Shown here one piece after another: positions 1 to 10,174 of a DNA stretch of 64,000 bases. The notes under the pieces were generated by a model, which did no database searches, was not told the DNA's origin, and worked only from the letters and a program-made list of their open reading frames with translations. A program made the position numbers and the translations under genes. Position 1 is the first letter of the stretch. Each line of letters begins with the position of its first letter. This DNA is from Brenneria nigrifluens DSM 30175 = ATCC 13028 (lineage in GTDB: Bacteria; Pseudomonadota; Gammaproteobacteria; Enterobacterales; Enterobacteriaceae), in the NCBI RefSeq assembly GCF_005484965.1, contig NZ_CP034036.1, forward strand, positions 1,612,001-1,676,000, in the 5' to 3' direction.

Positions 1-88
1 GCTCTACATGCCGACATGCCTGCGTCAATAAGGTCTGCCAGCTTCTGGATGTTACCTTCAATAGCGCCTGCGCGGATTTTCACGTTCA
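1..88 (-). other. possible 3'-truncated reading frame at window edge
   Basis: Read on the minus strand, this stretch is open and codes for a peptide containing KIRAGAIEGNIQKLADL, running off the left edge. A stop codon lies just upstream of it (near position 100) and no good ATG is visible, though a GTG is present. It may be the start or an internal piece of a gene lying to the left, or chance. I do not recognise a family. Only the openness and plausible codon use support it. Confidence 0.2.
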
Positions 89-103
89 GGCTACAAGGCG
101 ATT

Positions 104-3100
104 ATGAAAATATTCCCACGCGCGTTTATTTTTTCGCGTAAAGCCTCGCCGCCCTGGAATGATATTCTGCCGGTAAGAGGCGAGCTGTTCGGTATGGAGC
201 GCCTGGAACAGCATGGGCGTACGCTTGCCGCCGCTCAGTTGGTGACCCTTTCGCCGCCCGTCGTGATGTTTTTACACCATCGCTTGAACGATAACGCCAA
301 AGTGCTGTTGGCCGCCTATCGCGCCAGCGCCGCGGAGCTGGAAAGCGGCGGCAGTGTGGTGCCGGCCGCGGAATGGCTATTGGATAACTATCATCTGGTT
401 GCGGCGCAGATCCGCGAAATCCGCGAAGATCTGCCTCCGCGCTATTACCAGCAGTTGCCGAAATTATCGCAGGGACCTTTTGTCGGCTATCCGCGGGTAT
501 TTGGTCTGGTATGGGCGTTTATCGCCCACACCGACAGCCATGTCGATCCTGAAGCGTTGCGCCGTTTTATCATGGCCTATCAAGGCGTACAGCCGCTGAC
601 GATAGGGGAACTGTGGGCCGTCGCCATTACCCTGCGTATCGTGCTGATAGAAAATCTGCGGCGGCTGGCCGATCAGATGACCGCGGGACGTCTGGCGCGC
701 GCCGAGGCGGAGCTGGCCGCGAACCGTCTGTTGCAGGCGGAGGACGGACAGGCCGCTCTGGCGAAGGAGATCGCCCGCCACCACGATGGGCCGTTATCCG
801 AAACCTTTGCCGCCCAGTTGGTGAAGCGGCTGCGCGATCAGGATCCGCGCACCACTCCGGCGTTGGGCTGGCTGGAACACCGGCTTAATCAGCAGGGGAG
901 TTCGGCGGAGAAGGTGGTGCAAAACGCGCAGCAGCGTCTGGGCGTGTCCAACGTCACGGTGCGCAATATTATTACCAGCATGCGGCTGATCTCCGATATC
1001 GACTGGGCGACGTTTTTTGAAAGCGTCAGCCTGGTGGATGCGCGTCTGCGGGCAGGCAGCGCCTTTGCGCAGATGGATTTCACCACCCGCAATCGCTATC
1101 GCAGCGCCATCGAACAGCTGGCGCGGCAAGCTCCCTGCAGCGAACTGGATATTGCCGAAAAGGCCCTGTCGCTGGCTCAGGGCGAGTCTGATTCGCCGTC
1201 TGCGGGCGAGCTTGACGATCGTAAGCGCGAGCCGGGGTATTACCTGATTGCCGAAGGCCGGCCGCGGCTGGAAGCGGAGATTGGCTTTCGCCCCAAAACG
1301 CTGCTGCGTTTTAACCGCCTGACGCTACGGGCGGGGCTGGCGGGCTATGTGGGCGCCATCGGTTTTTTTACCGCGTTGTTGCTCGCCGCGGCGCTATCCG
1401 TGTTGTCATCCTCCGCCGTTTCCGGCGTCTGGCTGCTGTTTATCGCGTTTATCTGCCTGATTCCGTTCTCCGAGGTGGCGACGGCCTGGGTTAACCGGCT
1501 GGCGGCCAGCCTGTTCGGCGCCGCGCCGCTGCCGGGACTGGAACTGCTGCAAGGGGTGCCGACCCATTGCCGGACGATGGTGGTCATACCCACCCTGTTA
1601 TCCAGCGAGCAGGATATTCTGCAACAGGTGGAACAGCTGGAAGTCCATTACCTCTCCGGCGGCCAGGGCGATATCACCTTTGCCCTGCTGGCGGATGGCG
1701 TTGATGCCGATAGCGAAATCCTCGCCGGCGATGGGCAACTATTGACGCGGGCATCTCTGGCGATACGGCAGATCAATCAGCGTTATGGCCCGGGAGAGGC
1801 CGGCGATCGCTTTTTACTGTTGCACCGCAGAAGGCTGTTCAACGCCGGTGAAAACGTCTGGATGGGCTGGGAGCGTAAACGGGGAAAACTGCATGAGCTT
1901 AACCGGCTGTTGCGCGGCGCCTCCGATACCAGCTTTATCCCGGTAGACGGCGTCGCCGTGCGCGTTCCGACCGGTGTGCGCTATGTGATTACGCTGGATG
2001 CCGATACCCGTTTACCCCGCGACGCGGCCCTGAAACTGATCGGCAAAATGGCGCATCCGCTTAACCAGCCGCGATGGGATGCCGGCGGAGAGCGCATCGT
2101 CGCCGGCTACGCTATTCTGCAACCCCGCATTACCCCCTCTTTACCGGCGGGCCGCGAAGGTTCGCGCTATCAGCGTATTTTCTCCGCGCCGGGCGGCATC
2201 AACCCTTATGAGGCCTCGGTGTCCGACGTTTATCAGGATCTGTTTGGCGAAGGTTCCTACACCGGAAAAGGGATCTACGATGTGGATGCTTTCGAACGGG
2301 CGCTACAGGATCGCATACCGGAAAACAGCCTGCTGAGCCACGACCTGTTTGAAGGCGTTTATGCGCGGGCGGGGCTGGCCTCGGATGTCGAACTGGTGGA
2401 GGCGTTTCCTTCGCGCTACGACGTTATCGTAAAGCGGCAACACCGCTGGACGCGCGGCGACTGGCAACTGCTGCCGTGGATCCTGGGGCTGGCGCGCTCC
2501 GGGGCGGGCAAGGCGGCGCGCTTATCGGCGCTGGGACGCTGGAAAATGATCGACAATCTGCGCCGTTCGCTGCTCGCGCCCAGCCTGTTGCTGCTGCTGT
2601 TTGTCTGCGGCGCGCTGCCTTTGGCGCTGGCATGGAAAGGCCTGGCTATGGTACTGCTGGTGCTGGCGTTTCCCGCCTGCCTGCCCGCGTTATGGGATGT
2701 GATTTCCCGCTGCTGGCGCGCGCTGACAAGAGAACAGCCGCTTAAGCAAAGCCACCCTTTCCGCCATCTGTTCAGCGATCTGAAACTGGCGTTTATGCAG
2801 GTCTTCCTTTCGCTGGCGTTTCTTGCCGATCATAGCTGGCGTTCGCTGGATGCCTTGGCCCGCACCATGGTGCGCTTGACCCTAACCCGGCGGCATTTGC
2901 TGGAGTGGACCACCGCCGCGCAGTCAGGACGCCGCCCGCGGCTGACGTTGAAGGGTTTTTATCGGCAAATGGTTGGCGGGCTGCTGTTGAGCGCGGCGGT
3001 GGTGGGCTGTTCGCTGGCGGCGGCGCCCGGCAATTGGCCGCTGTGGCTGCCGCTGGCGCTGTTGTGGCTGGCGTCTCCGGCGCTGGCGCTGTGGGTCAGC

Positions 3101-6100
3101 CGGGAACGCGGCATAACGCGTCAGGAAAATATCGCCGCCGCCGACAAGCGCGCGTTGCGCTTGACCGCCCGGCGCACCTGGCGCTTTTTTGAAACCTTTG
3201 TCACCGAAAATGAGCACCATCTACCGCCGGATAATTTTCAGGAACAGCCTAAGCCGGTTATCGCTCACCGCACTTCGCCGACCAATATCGGCCTGTATTT
3301 GCTCTCCACGGTGGCGGCGCGGGATTTCGGCTGGATCGGCATCGTCGATGTGCTCGAACGTCTGGAAGCGACATTAACCACCTTGGAGCGGTTACAGCGT
3401 TTCAGAGGCCATTTTCTTAACTGGTACGACACGCGGGATTTACACACGCTGCAGCCGGCCTATGTCTCCTCGGTGGATAGCGGAAACCTGGCGGGCAACC
3501 TGATAGTGCTGGCGAATGCCTGCGAGCTATGGCTGGAAGAGGACGGGGAACAGGATATTCGCGAGCCGTTGGCCGACCATATGCAACTGATTCGCGAGTC
3601 GCTGTTTCTGCACCGGGAAACGCAGGGGGAACCGGCGTTGCTCCAGCGGTTGGGTAAGATCGACGCGTTGCTGAACAGCGATCTGCCGCCTGAACGCCTG
3701 TTGACGGAATCGGCGCTGCAGGCGGATCAACTGCTGCGGCTGGCGGAGGGGCTGTTGCCGCGCGCCGAGGACGGCGCCGTCGCCGAGCCGCTTTTCTGGA
3801 TTAACGCCGCCCGGCGGATGCTGGCGGCGCATAAAAACCAACAGGGCGTTTCGGCCGCGCTGAACGAGCGTTTGCAGGCGCTGGCTTCCCGCTCGCGCAA
3901 GATGGCGCTGGATATGGATTTCGCCTTTCTTATCGATCCCGAGCGTAAGCTGCTGTCGATCGGCTATTTAATGGCGGAAAATCAGCTGGACGTCAGCTGT
4001 TACGACCTGCTGGCCTCCGAGGCCAGACTGGCCAGCCTGTTCGCCATCGCCAAAGGCGATGTCGGCACCCGGCACTGGTTCCGTCTGGGGCGGGCGGCGG
4101 TGCTGACCGGCCGGGGCGCGGCGCTGATGTCCTGGTCCGGTTCGATGTTCGAATACCTGATGCCGTCGCTGGTGATGCAGGCGCCGGTGGGCAGTTTGCT
4201 GGAGCAGACGACGAGTCTTATCGTCGCCCATCAGCAGGCCTACGGCCGTAGCGCATCGGTGCCCTGGGGCATTTCCGAGTCGGCGTATAATGCTCGTGAT
4301 ATAGATTTCACCTATCAGTATTCCAATTTTGGCGTCCCAGGCTTGGGGTTAAAGCGCGGTCTGGCGGATAACCTGGTGGTGGCGCCCTATGCCACCGGGC
4401 TGGCGACCATGGTCGATCCGCTTGCCGCATGCCGCAACTACGAGCGGCTGGCGGAGATGGGGGCGTCCGGGCGTTACGGCTTCTATGAAGCGCTCGATTT
4501 TACCCCTTCACGCTTGCCGGAGAATAAAAAGGTGGCCATTGTTTACAGCTTTATGGCCCACCATCAGGGAATGACGCTGGTGGCCATCGCCAACGCCCTG
4601 CATGACGGCCACATGCGCCGCCGTTTCCATCGCGAGCCGATGATTCAGTCCTGCGAACTGCTGTTGCAGGAGAGTCTGCCGGCGCATGTGGCCATCGCCG
4701 AGCCTCAGCCTGACGATGTGAAAGCCAGCGGGAGCGAAAGCCGTAACGAGACCGCCGCGCTGCGACGTTTTTCCGCCGCGCCCGCGGGAGCGCCGGTCAC
4801 GCATTTACTCTCCAACGGACGCTATGCCGTGATGCTGACCACCAGCGGATCCGGTTACAGCCGCTGGGGCGAGCTGGCGGTAACGCGCTGGCAGGAAGAC
4901 ACCACCCGCGACAGTTCGGGCAGCTTTATTCTGCTGCGCGATATGCGCAGCGGCCGCATCTGGTCCGCCGGCGAACAGGGGCAGCTCAGCGAATCGGCGG
5001 GAAATCTTCCCGTGCCGTCCGGCCTTATCAGTAGCAAAATCGGCGTTGCGGCGCATCGCTACGACGTTATTTTCGGGGAGGATCATGCCTCCTTTATCCG
5101 CCATGAACGCACGCTGACCACCACGCTGGACGTCCTGGTGTCGGGAGAAAGCGATGGCGAAGTGCGGCGGATAACCCTGACCAATAGCGGACGGCGGCGG
5201 CGTGATATCGAGTTGACCTCCTACGCGGAGGTGGTGCTGGCGACCCCCGCCGCCGATAGCGCGCACACCGCGTTTTCCCGCATGTTCGTGCAGACGGAAT
5301 ATCTGGAGGAAATCTCCACCCTGGTTGCCACCCGCCGACCGAGATCGCCGGATGAGCGGCCGGTGTGGGCGGCGCATTTTGTGGTGCTGGAAGGGGTTAT
5401 CGGCAGCAAAATGCAGTATGAGTCGGATCGCTCCCGTTTTATCGGCCGGGGCAAGTCGGTGATGACGGCGGATGCCATTTTAGGCCATCAGGGGTTGTCC
5501 AACACCACTGGCACCGTGCTTGATCCTATCTTTTCGCTGCGCCAGCAGGTGCGTATTCCCGCCGGTAAAACCGTTCGCCTGGCGTTCTGGACGGTGGTGG
5601 CCTCTTCCCGCGATGAGCTGATTGATGTGATTGATAAACATCACGATCGCAGCGCCTACGAGCGTGATAAAACCTTTGCCTGGACCCAGGCTCAGGTTCA
5701 GTTGCGCCATCTTGGCGTGAAGTCCGAAGAAGCGGCGGATTTTCAGCGTCTGGCCGCGCCGATACTTTATGCCGACCCGCGTTTCCGGGCGCCGCCTGAA
5801 TCGATAGTCAACGGCGCGGGAATGCAGTCCGGGCTGTGGCCGCTGTCCATATCGGGCGATCTGCCCATCGTGCTGTTGCGCATTGACGATATTGACGATA
5901 TGGCGCAGGTTCATCAACTGCTGCGGGCGCATGAATATTGGCGCCTGAAGCTGCTGAATGTGGACCTGGTGATAGTTAACGAACGCTCCTCTTCCTATAT
6001 CCAGGACCTGCAGATCGCCATTGAAACGGCGATCCGCAGCAGCCAGTCGCGGCCCAGGCTGGAGGGGGCGTCAACCCGCGGCGAGGTGTTTGCGCTGCGC

Positions 6101-8683
6101 GCCGATATGATGACCACCGAAGCCAGAGCCCTGCTGTTATCGGTCGCCCGGGTCTCCCTGACGGCGCGCCGGGGGCCGATCTCCCATCAGTTGGCGCTGA
6201 TTCCCCATTCTCCTCTCCGCGCCCGCCCGCCGCGCACGCCGCAACCGAGCGTGCCGGACAGCGCGCCGCAGCCTGAGATGCTGGAGTTTTTCAACGGCAT
6301 CGGCGGGTTCGCCCGGCAGGGACGCGAGTATGTCATGCGTCTCGACGCCGGACACGCCACCCCCGCGCCCTGGATCAATGTCATCGCTAACCCGGCATTC
6401 GGCTTTCAGGTCTCGGCGCAGGGCAGCGGTTATACCTGGGCGGAGAACAGCCGTGAAAATCAGCTGACGCCCTGGGGCAATGACGCGGTGGTCGATCCCG
6501 GCGGCGAGGCGTTGTACGTACGGGACGACGTCAGCGGCGTGCTGTGGACGCCGACGGCATGGCCGATCAACGACGGCGGTTGCTATATTGCCCGCCACGG
6601 CTTCGGCTATAGCCGTTTTACTCATCACGCCAACGGCATTGAGCTGGAGTTATTACAGTTCGTCCCGCTGGCCGATCCGCTAAAAATATCCCGCCTGCGC
6701 CTGCATAATACCTCGCCGCAAACGCGGCAACTGACCATCACCGGCTATGCCGAGTGGGTATTGGGAACCTCGCGCAGCGGCAGCGCTCCTTACCTTTTAA
6801 GCCGGGTGGATGCGCAAACCGGGGCGATGCTGGTCGGCAATCCCTGGTCCGGCGCTTTTCCCGGACGGGTCGGCTTCGCCGATTTAGGCGGCTGGCAGTC
6901 GTCGTACACCGCCGACAGAACCGAGTTTCTGGGGCGCAACGGACATATGCGCGCGCCGGCCGCGCTGCTTGAGGGCGTGCGGCTGTCGGGGAATACCGCG
7001 GCGGGATACGATCCCTGCAGCGCACTGCAGACCCACGTCGCCATCGCCCCCGGCGAGCAGTTGGAGATCGTCTGGTTTATCGGTCAGGAGGCGTCCGCGG
7101 CGCAGGCCGGCAAGCTGATCGAGAAATATCGCGAGATCGATCTGGATCAGGTGCTGGCCGAGGTCGAGGCGCACTGGACGGAGGTAACCGGCGCGGTACA
7201 GGTTAAAACGCCGGACCGGGCGATGGATATTATGCTCAACGGCTGGCTGCTCTATCAGACCCTGTCATGCCGTATTCAGGCGCGCTGCGGCTTTTATCAG
7301 GCCAGCGGGGCCTATGGCTTCCGCGATCAGTTGCAGGACGGCATGGCGCTGACCTTTTCCCGTCCGTATGAGACGCGCAGCCATCTGCTGCGCGCCGCCG
7401 GCCGGCAGTTCGCCGAGGGGGACGTGCAGCACTGGTGGCTGCCCCATTCCGGCGCCGGGGTCAGAACCCATATCTCCGACGATCGGGTCTGGCTGGCTTT
7501 CGCCACCGCGACCTACGTGCAAACCAGTCAGGATTACGCGGTGCTTGCCGAACCGATCGCCTTTCTGGAAGGGCCGCCCGTGGCGCCGGGGGAACACGAC
7601 GCGTTCTTCCAGCCGATGCAGTCTGCGGAATCCGCCTCGCTGTTCGAGCACTGCGCCCGCGGCCTGGATCAGTGCCTGCTGCTGACCGGCGCCAACGGTC
7701 TGCCGCTTATCGGCGGGGGGGACTGGAACGACGGCATGAACCGCGTCGGGGAAGGCGGCAAAGGGGAGAGCGTATGGCTCGGCTGGCTGCTGATCCGCAC
7801 CATCGCCATCTTCGCTCCGCTGGCGGATACGCGTGACGCGCCGCGGGCCGAGCGCTGGCGCCGGCACGCCGAGTCGGTGCGGCAGGCCATTGAACAGACG
7901 GCCTGGGACGGCGCCTGGTATCGCCGCGCCACCTTTGACGACGGCAGCTGGCTGGGCAGCCATACTAACGATGAGTGCGCCATAGATGCGATCGCTCAGT
8001 CGTGGGCGGTGCTTTCCGGCGCCGCCGATCCGCAGCGGGCGGCGACGGCGATGGCCTCGCTGGATGAGCACCTGATTCGCCGGCATGACGGTCTGGCGCT
8101 GCTGTTCACGCCGCCGTTTGATCGCACCGCGCGTGATCCCGGCTATATCAAAGGCTATCCGCCCGGACTGCGCGAAAACGGCGGGCAATACACCCATGCG
8201 GCGATGTGGTCGGTGCTGGCTTTCGCCCGGCTGGGGCAAGGCAATAAGGCCGGCGAGCTGTTTGCCCTGCTGAATCCCATTAATCATGGCTCAACTCCGG
8301 AACAGGCGGCCATCTACCGGGTCGAGCCTTACGTCATCGCCGCCGACGTCTATTCGGTGATGCCGCATGCCGGGCGCGGCGGCTGGACCTGGTACACAGG
8401 TTCGGCGGGGTGGATGCACCGCGCGGGCATCGAGGGCATTCTGGGGATCGGCCGGGAAGGCAATCAACTGCTGCTTAGCCCTTGTATACCAGATTACTGG
8501 CCTGGTTTTGAGGCGGAAATCACCCTCGGGGCGTGCCGTTATCTGATTAGCGTGGTGAATGATAATCACCGCTGCCGGGGAATTTCACAGGCAACGCTGG
8601 ATGATAGGGTCATCCCGGCCGATAATGAAAAGGTGCGGGTTGAATTGGTCGCGGGGGAGCATCGCATCAGACTGGTGCTATGA
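104..8683 (+). CDS. ndvB: cyclic beta-(1,2)-glucan synthase (NdvB/ChvB type, GT84 + GH94)
   Basis: A 2859-residue membrane enzyme that makes cyclic beta-1,2-glucans from UDP-glucose at the inner membrane. These periplasmic glucans serve osmoadaptation and host interaction in Rhizobiaceae and Brucella. Hydrophobic segments lie near residues 405-470, 820-870 and 950-1000. The GT84 glycosyltransferase domain between them shows LDAD (D632, D634) and a RQHRW motif at 778-782. The C-terminal third is a GH94 phosphorylase-like chain-length-control domain with the GDWNDGM signature at 2539-2545. The size matches the ~2830-2870 residues of the rhizobial enzymes. The ATG is preceded by AAGGCG at good spacing. 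It is a stand-alone gene, with cheV 225 bp downstream. Enterobacteria usually make linear or branched OPGs with opgGH, so this gene is notable, but the frame is intact over 8.6 kb. Confidence 0.93.
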   Translation: MKIFPRAFIFSRKASPPWNDILPVRGELFGMERLEQHGRTLAAAQLVTLSPPVVMFLHHRLNDNAKVLLAAYRASAAELESGGSVVPAAEWLLDNYHLVAAQIREIREDLPPRYYQQLPKLSQGPFVGYPRVFGLVWAFIAHTDSHVDPEALRRFIMAYQGVQPLTIGELWAVAITLRIVLIENLRRLADQMTAGRLARAEAELAANRLLQAEDGQAALAKEIARHHDGPLSETFAAQLVKRLRDQDPRTTPALGWLEHRLNQQGSSAEKVVQNAQQRLGVSNVTVRNIITSMRLISDIDWATFFESVSLVDARLRAGSAFAQMDFTTRNRYRSAIEQLARQAPCSELDIAEKALSLAQGESDSPSAGELDDRKREPGYYLIAEGRPRLEAEIGFRPKTLLRFNRLTLRAGLAGYVGAIGFFTALLLAAALSVLSSSAVSGVWLLFIAFICLIPFSEVATAWVNRLAASLFGAAPLPGLELLQGVPTHCRTMVVIPTLLSSEQDILQQVEQLEVHYLSGGQGDITFALLADGVDADSEILAGDGQLLTRASLAIRQINQRYGPGEAGDRFLLLHRRRLFNAGENVWMGWERKRGKLHELNRLLRGASDTSFIPVDGVAVRVPTGVRYVITLDADTRLPRDAALKLIGKMAHPLNQPRWDAGGERIVAGYAILQPRITPSLPAGREGSRYQRIFSAPGGINPYEASVSDVYQDLFGEGSYTGKGIYDVDAFERALQDRIPENSLLSHDLFEGVYARAGLASDVELVEAFPSRYDVIVKRQHRWTRGDWQLLPWILGLARSGAGKAARLSALGRWKMIDNLRRSLLAPSLLLLLFVCGALPLALAWKGLAMVLLVLAFPACLPALWDVISRCWRALTREQPLKQSHPFRHLFSDLKLAFMQVFLSLAFLADHSWRSLDALARTMVRLTLTRRHLLEWTTAAQSGRRPRLTLKGFYRQMVGGLLLSAAVVGCSLAAAPGNWPLWLPLALLWLASPALALWVSRERGITRQENIAAADKRALRLTARRTWRFFETFVTENEHHLPPDNFQEQPKPVIAHRTSPTNIGLYLLSTVAARDFGWIGIVDVLERLEATLTTLERLQRFRGHFLNWYDTRDLHTLQPAYVSSVDSGNLAGNLIVLANACELWLEEDGEQDIREPLADHMQLIRESLFLHRETQGEPALLQRLGKIDALLNSDLPPERLLTESALQADQLLRLAEGLLPRAEDGAVAEPLFWINAARRMLAAHKNQQGVSAALNERLQALASRSRKMALDMDFAFLIDPERKLLSIGYLMAENQLDVSCYDLLASEARLASLFAIAKGDVGTRHWFRLGRAAVLTGRGAALMSWSGSMFEYLMPSLVMQAPVGSLLEQTTSLIVAHQQAYGRSASVPWGISESAYNARDIDFTYQYSNFGVPGLGLKRGLADNLVVAPYATGLATMVDPLAACRNYERLAEMGASGRYGFYEALDFTPSRLPENKKVAIVYSFMAHHQGMTLVAIANALHDGHMRRRFHREPMIQSCELLLQESLPAHVAIAEPQPDDVKASGSESRNETAALRRFSAAPAGAPVTHLLSNGRYAVMLTTSGSGYSRWGELAVTRWQEDTTRDSSGSFILLRDMRSGRIWSAGEQGQLSESAGNLPVPSGLISSKIGVAAHRYDVIFGEDHASFIRHERTLTTTLDVLVSGESDGEVRRITLTNSGRRRRDIELTSYAEVVLATPAADSAHTAFSRMFVQTEYLEEISTLVATRRPRSPDERPVWAAHFVVLEGVIGSKMQYESDRSRFIGRGKSVMTADAILGHQGLSNTTGTVLDPIFSLRQQVRIPAGKTVRLAFWTVVASSRDELIDVIDKHHDRSAYERDKTFAWTQAQVQLRHLGVKSEEAADFQRLAAPILYADPRFRAPPESIVNGAGMQSGLWPLSISGDLPIVLLRIDDIDDMAQVHQLLRAHEYWRLKLLNVDLVIVNERSSSYIQDLQIAIETAIRSSQSRPRLEGASTRGEVFALRADMMTTEARALLLSVARVSLTARRGPISHQLALIPHSPLRARPPRTPQPSVPDSAPQPEMLEFFNGIGGFARQGREYVMRLDAGHATPAPWINVIANPAFGFQVSAQGSGYTWAENSRENQLTPWGNDAVVDPGGEALYVRDDVSGVLWTPTAWPINDGGCYIARHGFGYSRFTHHANGIELELLQFVPLADPLKISRLRLHNTSPQTRQLTITGYAEWVLGTSRSGSAPYLLSRVDAQTGAMLVGNPWSGAFPGRVGFADLGGWQSSYTADRTEFLGRNGHMRAPAALLEGVRLSGNTAAGYDPCSALQTHVAIAPGEQLEIVWFIGQEASAAQAGKLIEKYREIDLDQVLAEVEAHWTEVTGAVQVKTPDRAMDIMLNGWLLYQTLSCRIQARCGFYQASGAYGFRDQLQDGMALTFSRPYETRSHLLRAAGRQFAEGDVQHWWLPHSGAGVRTHISDDRVWLAFATATYVQTSQDYAVLAEPIAFLEGPPVAPGEHDAFFQPMQSAESASLFEHCARGLDQCLLLTGANGLPLIGGGDWNDGMNRVGEGGKGESVWLGWLLIRTIAIFAPLADTRDAPRAERWRRHAESVRQAIEQTAWDGAWYRRATFDDGSWLGSHTNDECAIDAIAQSWAVLSGAADPQRAATAMASLDEHLIRRHDGLALLFTPPFDRTARDPGYIKGYPPGLRENGGQYTHAAMWSVLAFARLGQGNKAGELFALLNPINHGSTPEQAAIYRVEPYVIAADVYSVMPHAGRGGWTWYTGSAGWMHRAGIEGILGIGREGNQLLLSPCIPDYWPGFEAEITLGACRYLISVVNDNHRCRGISQATLDDRVIPADNEKVRVELVAGEHRIRLVL

Positions 8684-8908
8684 CGGCGCGGTGAAGGTTG
8701 TATCCCGCAAATGCTGACTACCCGTCGCGCCTGACGCTGAAAACGTCTTTGTCCCGGCAACGGAACAAAGGCGGCGGCGATCAGAACTTCACGTTTACCG
8801 ACAGGATCGCGTAAAGTGAAAGAGAGGGATCTTAGCCCCTGTTTTTTGCCCGCATCGCTGATGTCGTCTTGTTAGCGGACATTAATACGTATTCGCATTG
8901 AGGAAAAC

Positions 8909-9892
8909 ATGGATAATTTTCAAAAAGATATTGATGAGAGAACCAATCTCACCTCCGCTAACAAGTTTGAACTGTTATTGTTCCGCTTAGGAAGCGCATC
9001 CCCTGAACTGCCGTCGGAGCTGTTCGGTATCAATGTGTTCAAGCTGCGCGAGATCGTTCCCATGCCCGCGCTGACCAAAGCGGCGGGGATGAAGTCGCCC
9101 ATGCTGGGCATGGTGAATATTCGCGGACAGGTTATTCCGGTTATCGATCTTCCCGCCGTCGCCGGCTGCGTGCCGGAGACGGGGCTCAATATTCTGCTGG
9201 TGACGGAATATGCGCGCAGCACCCAAGCTTTCGCGGTGGAGTCGGTTGACGATATCGTCCGGCTTGACTGGACTCAGGTGCTTACCGCCGAAGCCGGCGT
9301 CAGCAGCAGCTACATCACCAGTATCGCCCGGCTGGACAGCGATAAAGAGAGTAACCGTCTGGCCCAGGTGCTGGACGTGGAACAGATTCTGCACGACATC
9401 ATCCCGGTCGACCGTAATATCCATATAGACGATGAGCAAACCAGGGCGTTCAATTTCAAACCGGGAGCGGTTGCCATTGTGGCCGAGGATTCCAAGGTCG
9501 CCCGTTCGCTGCTGCAACAGGGGCTGGATATGATGGCGATCCCCGCCGCGATGCACGTTACCGGACTGGAAGCCTGGAAGAAAATCAAGGCGATGGCGCA
9601 ACAGGCGCAGGCGGAAGGCCGGCCGATTTCCGACAAGATCGCCTTTGTGCTGACGGATTTGGAAATGCCGGAGATGGATGGCTTTACGCTGACGCGCAAT
9701 ATCAAGCACGATGATTTCCTCAGAAATATCCCGGTGATTATTCACTCGTCTCTGTCCGGCAGCGCCAACGAAGATCATGTGCGCAAGGTCGGGGCGGATG
9801 CCTACGTGGCGAAATTCGAAATCAACGAACTGGCGACGGTTATTCACGGCGTGCTTGACGGCGCCAAACCGGCTCAGGCCCAACGCGGCTAA
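8909..9892 (+). CDS. cheV: chemotaxis coupling protein CheV (CheW + receiver)
   Basis: This 327-residue protein has a CheW-like domain (about 15-165) and a C-terminal response-regulator receiver (about 185-315). The receiver has the acidic pair near E193-D194, phospho-acceptor D250 in the LTDLEMPEMDG stretch, and a conserved Lys near 285. CheV couples chemoreceptors to CheA and is modulated by phosphorylation of its receiver, so it acts in the cytoplasmic chemoreceptor array. A GAGGAAA ribosome site precedes the ATG and an intrinsic terminator follows, so it looks monocistronic. I saw no convincing FliA promoter directly upstream. A chemoreceptor gene lies about 20 kb to the right. Confidence 0.95.
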   Translation: MDNFQKDIDERTNLTSANKFELLLFRLGSASPELPSELFGINVFKLREIVPMPALTKAAGMKSPMLGMVNIRGQVIPVIDLPAVAGCVPETGLNILLVTEYARSTQAFAVESVDDIVRLDWTQVLTAEAGVSSSYITSIARLDSDKESNRLAQVLDVEQILHDIIPVDRNIHIDDEQTRAFNFKPGAVAIVAEDSKVARSLLQQGLDMMAIPAAMHVTGLEAWKKIKAMAQQAQAEGRPISDKIAFVLTDLEMPEMDGFTLTRNIKHDDFLRNIPVIIHSSLSGSANEDHVRKVGADAYVAKFEINELATVIHGVLDGAKPAQAQRG

Positions 9893-9922
9893 TCGCCGGT
9901 AATTTAATGGCGGCAGCGCAGC

Positions 9923-9959
9923 AAAAAAGCCCGCTCAGGGAAAACGAGCGGGCTTTTTT
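9923..9959 (+). terminator. intrinsic terminator of cheV
   Basis: A perfect 13-base-pair stem (AAAAAGCCCGCTC pairing with GAGCGGGCTTTTT) with a 9-nt AGGGAAAAC loop is followed by T-rich sequence. It lies 31 bp after the cheV stop. Confidence 0.92.
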
Positions 9960-10174
9960 AATTTTTTCCGCCATCGCCGGGCGGTAGGGGGTAATATTTT
10001 CAGTGCAGGCTTTTTCTTATTTAAAATGTTTTTTGCAATGACGCTTTTATAGTTATTTTTCAGAAAATATTAGTTTTATTTATTATATGCAGATGCGTTT
10101 TTATCTCCGTTTTTCATCGTATATTGTCTTAACAAGCGAGAGGAAAAAATATTTCTATTTAATAGGGGATAGCG

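Noticed and set aside
7265..8287. 340-codon open frame on the minus strand within the glucan synthase gene
   Set aside because: It is antisense to the conserved GH94 domain, has no ribosome site, and its translation is rich in Arg, Gln and Pro, as expected for the shadow of a GC-rich gene.
8987..9883. 298-codon minus-strand frame over cheV
   Set aside because: The sense strand encodes a complete CheV. The antisense product has no family features.
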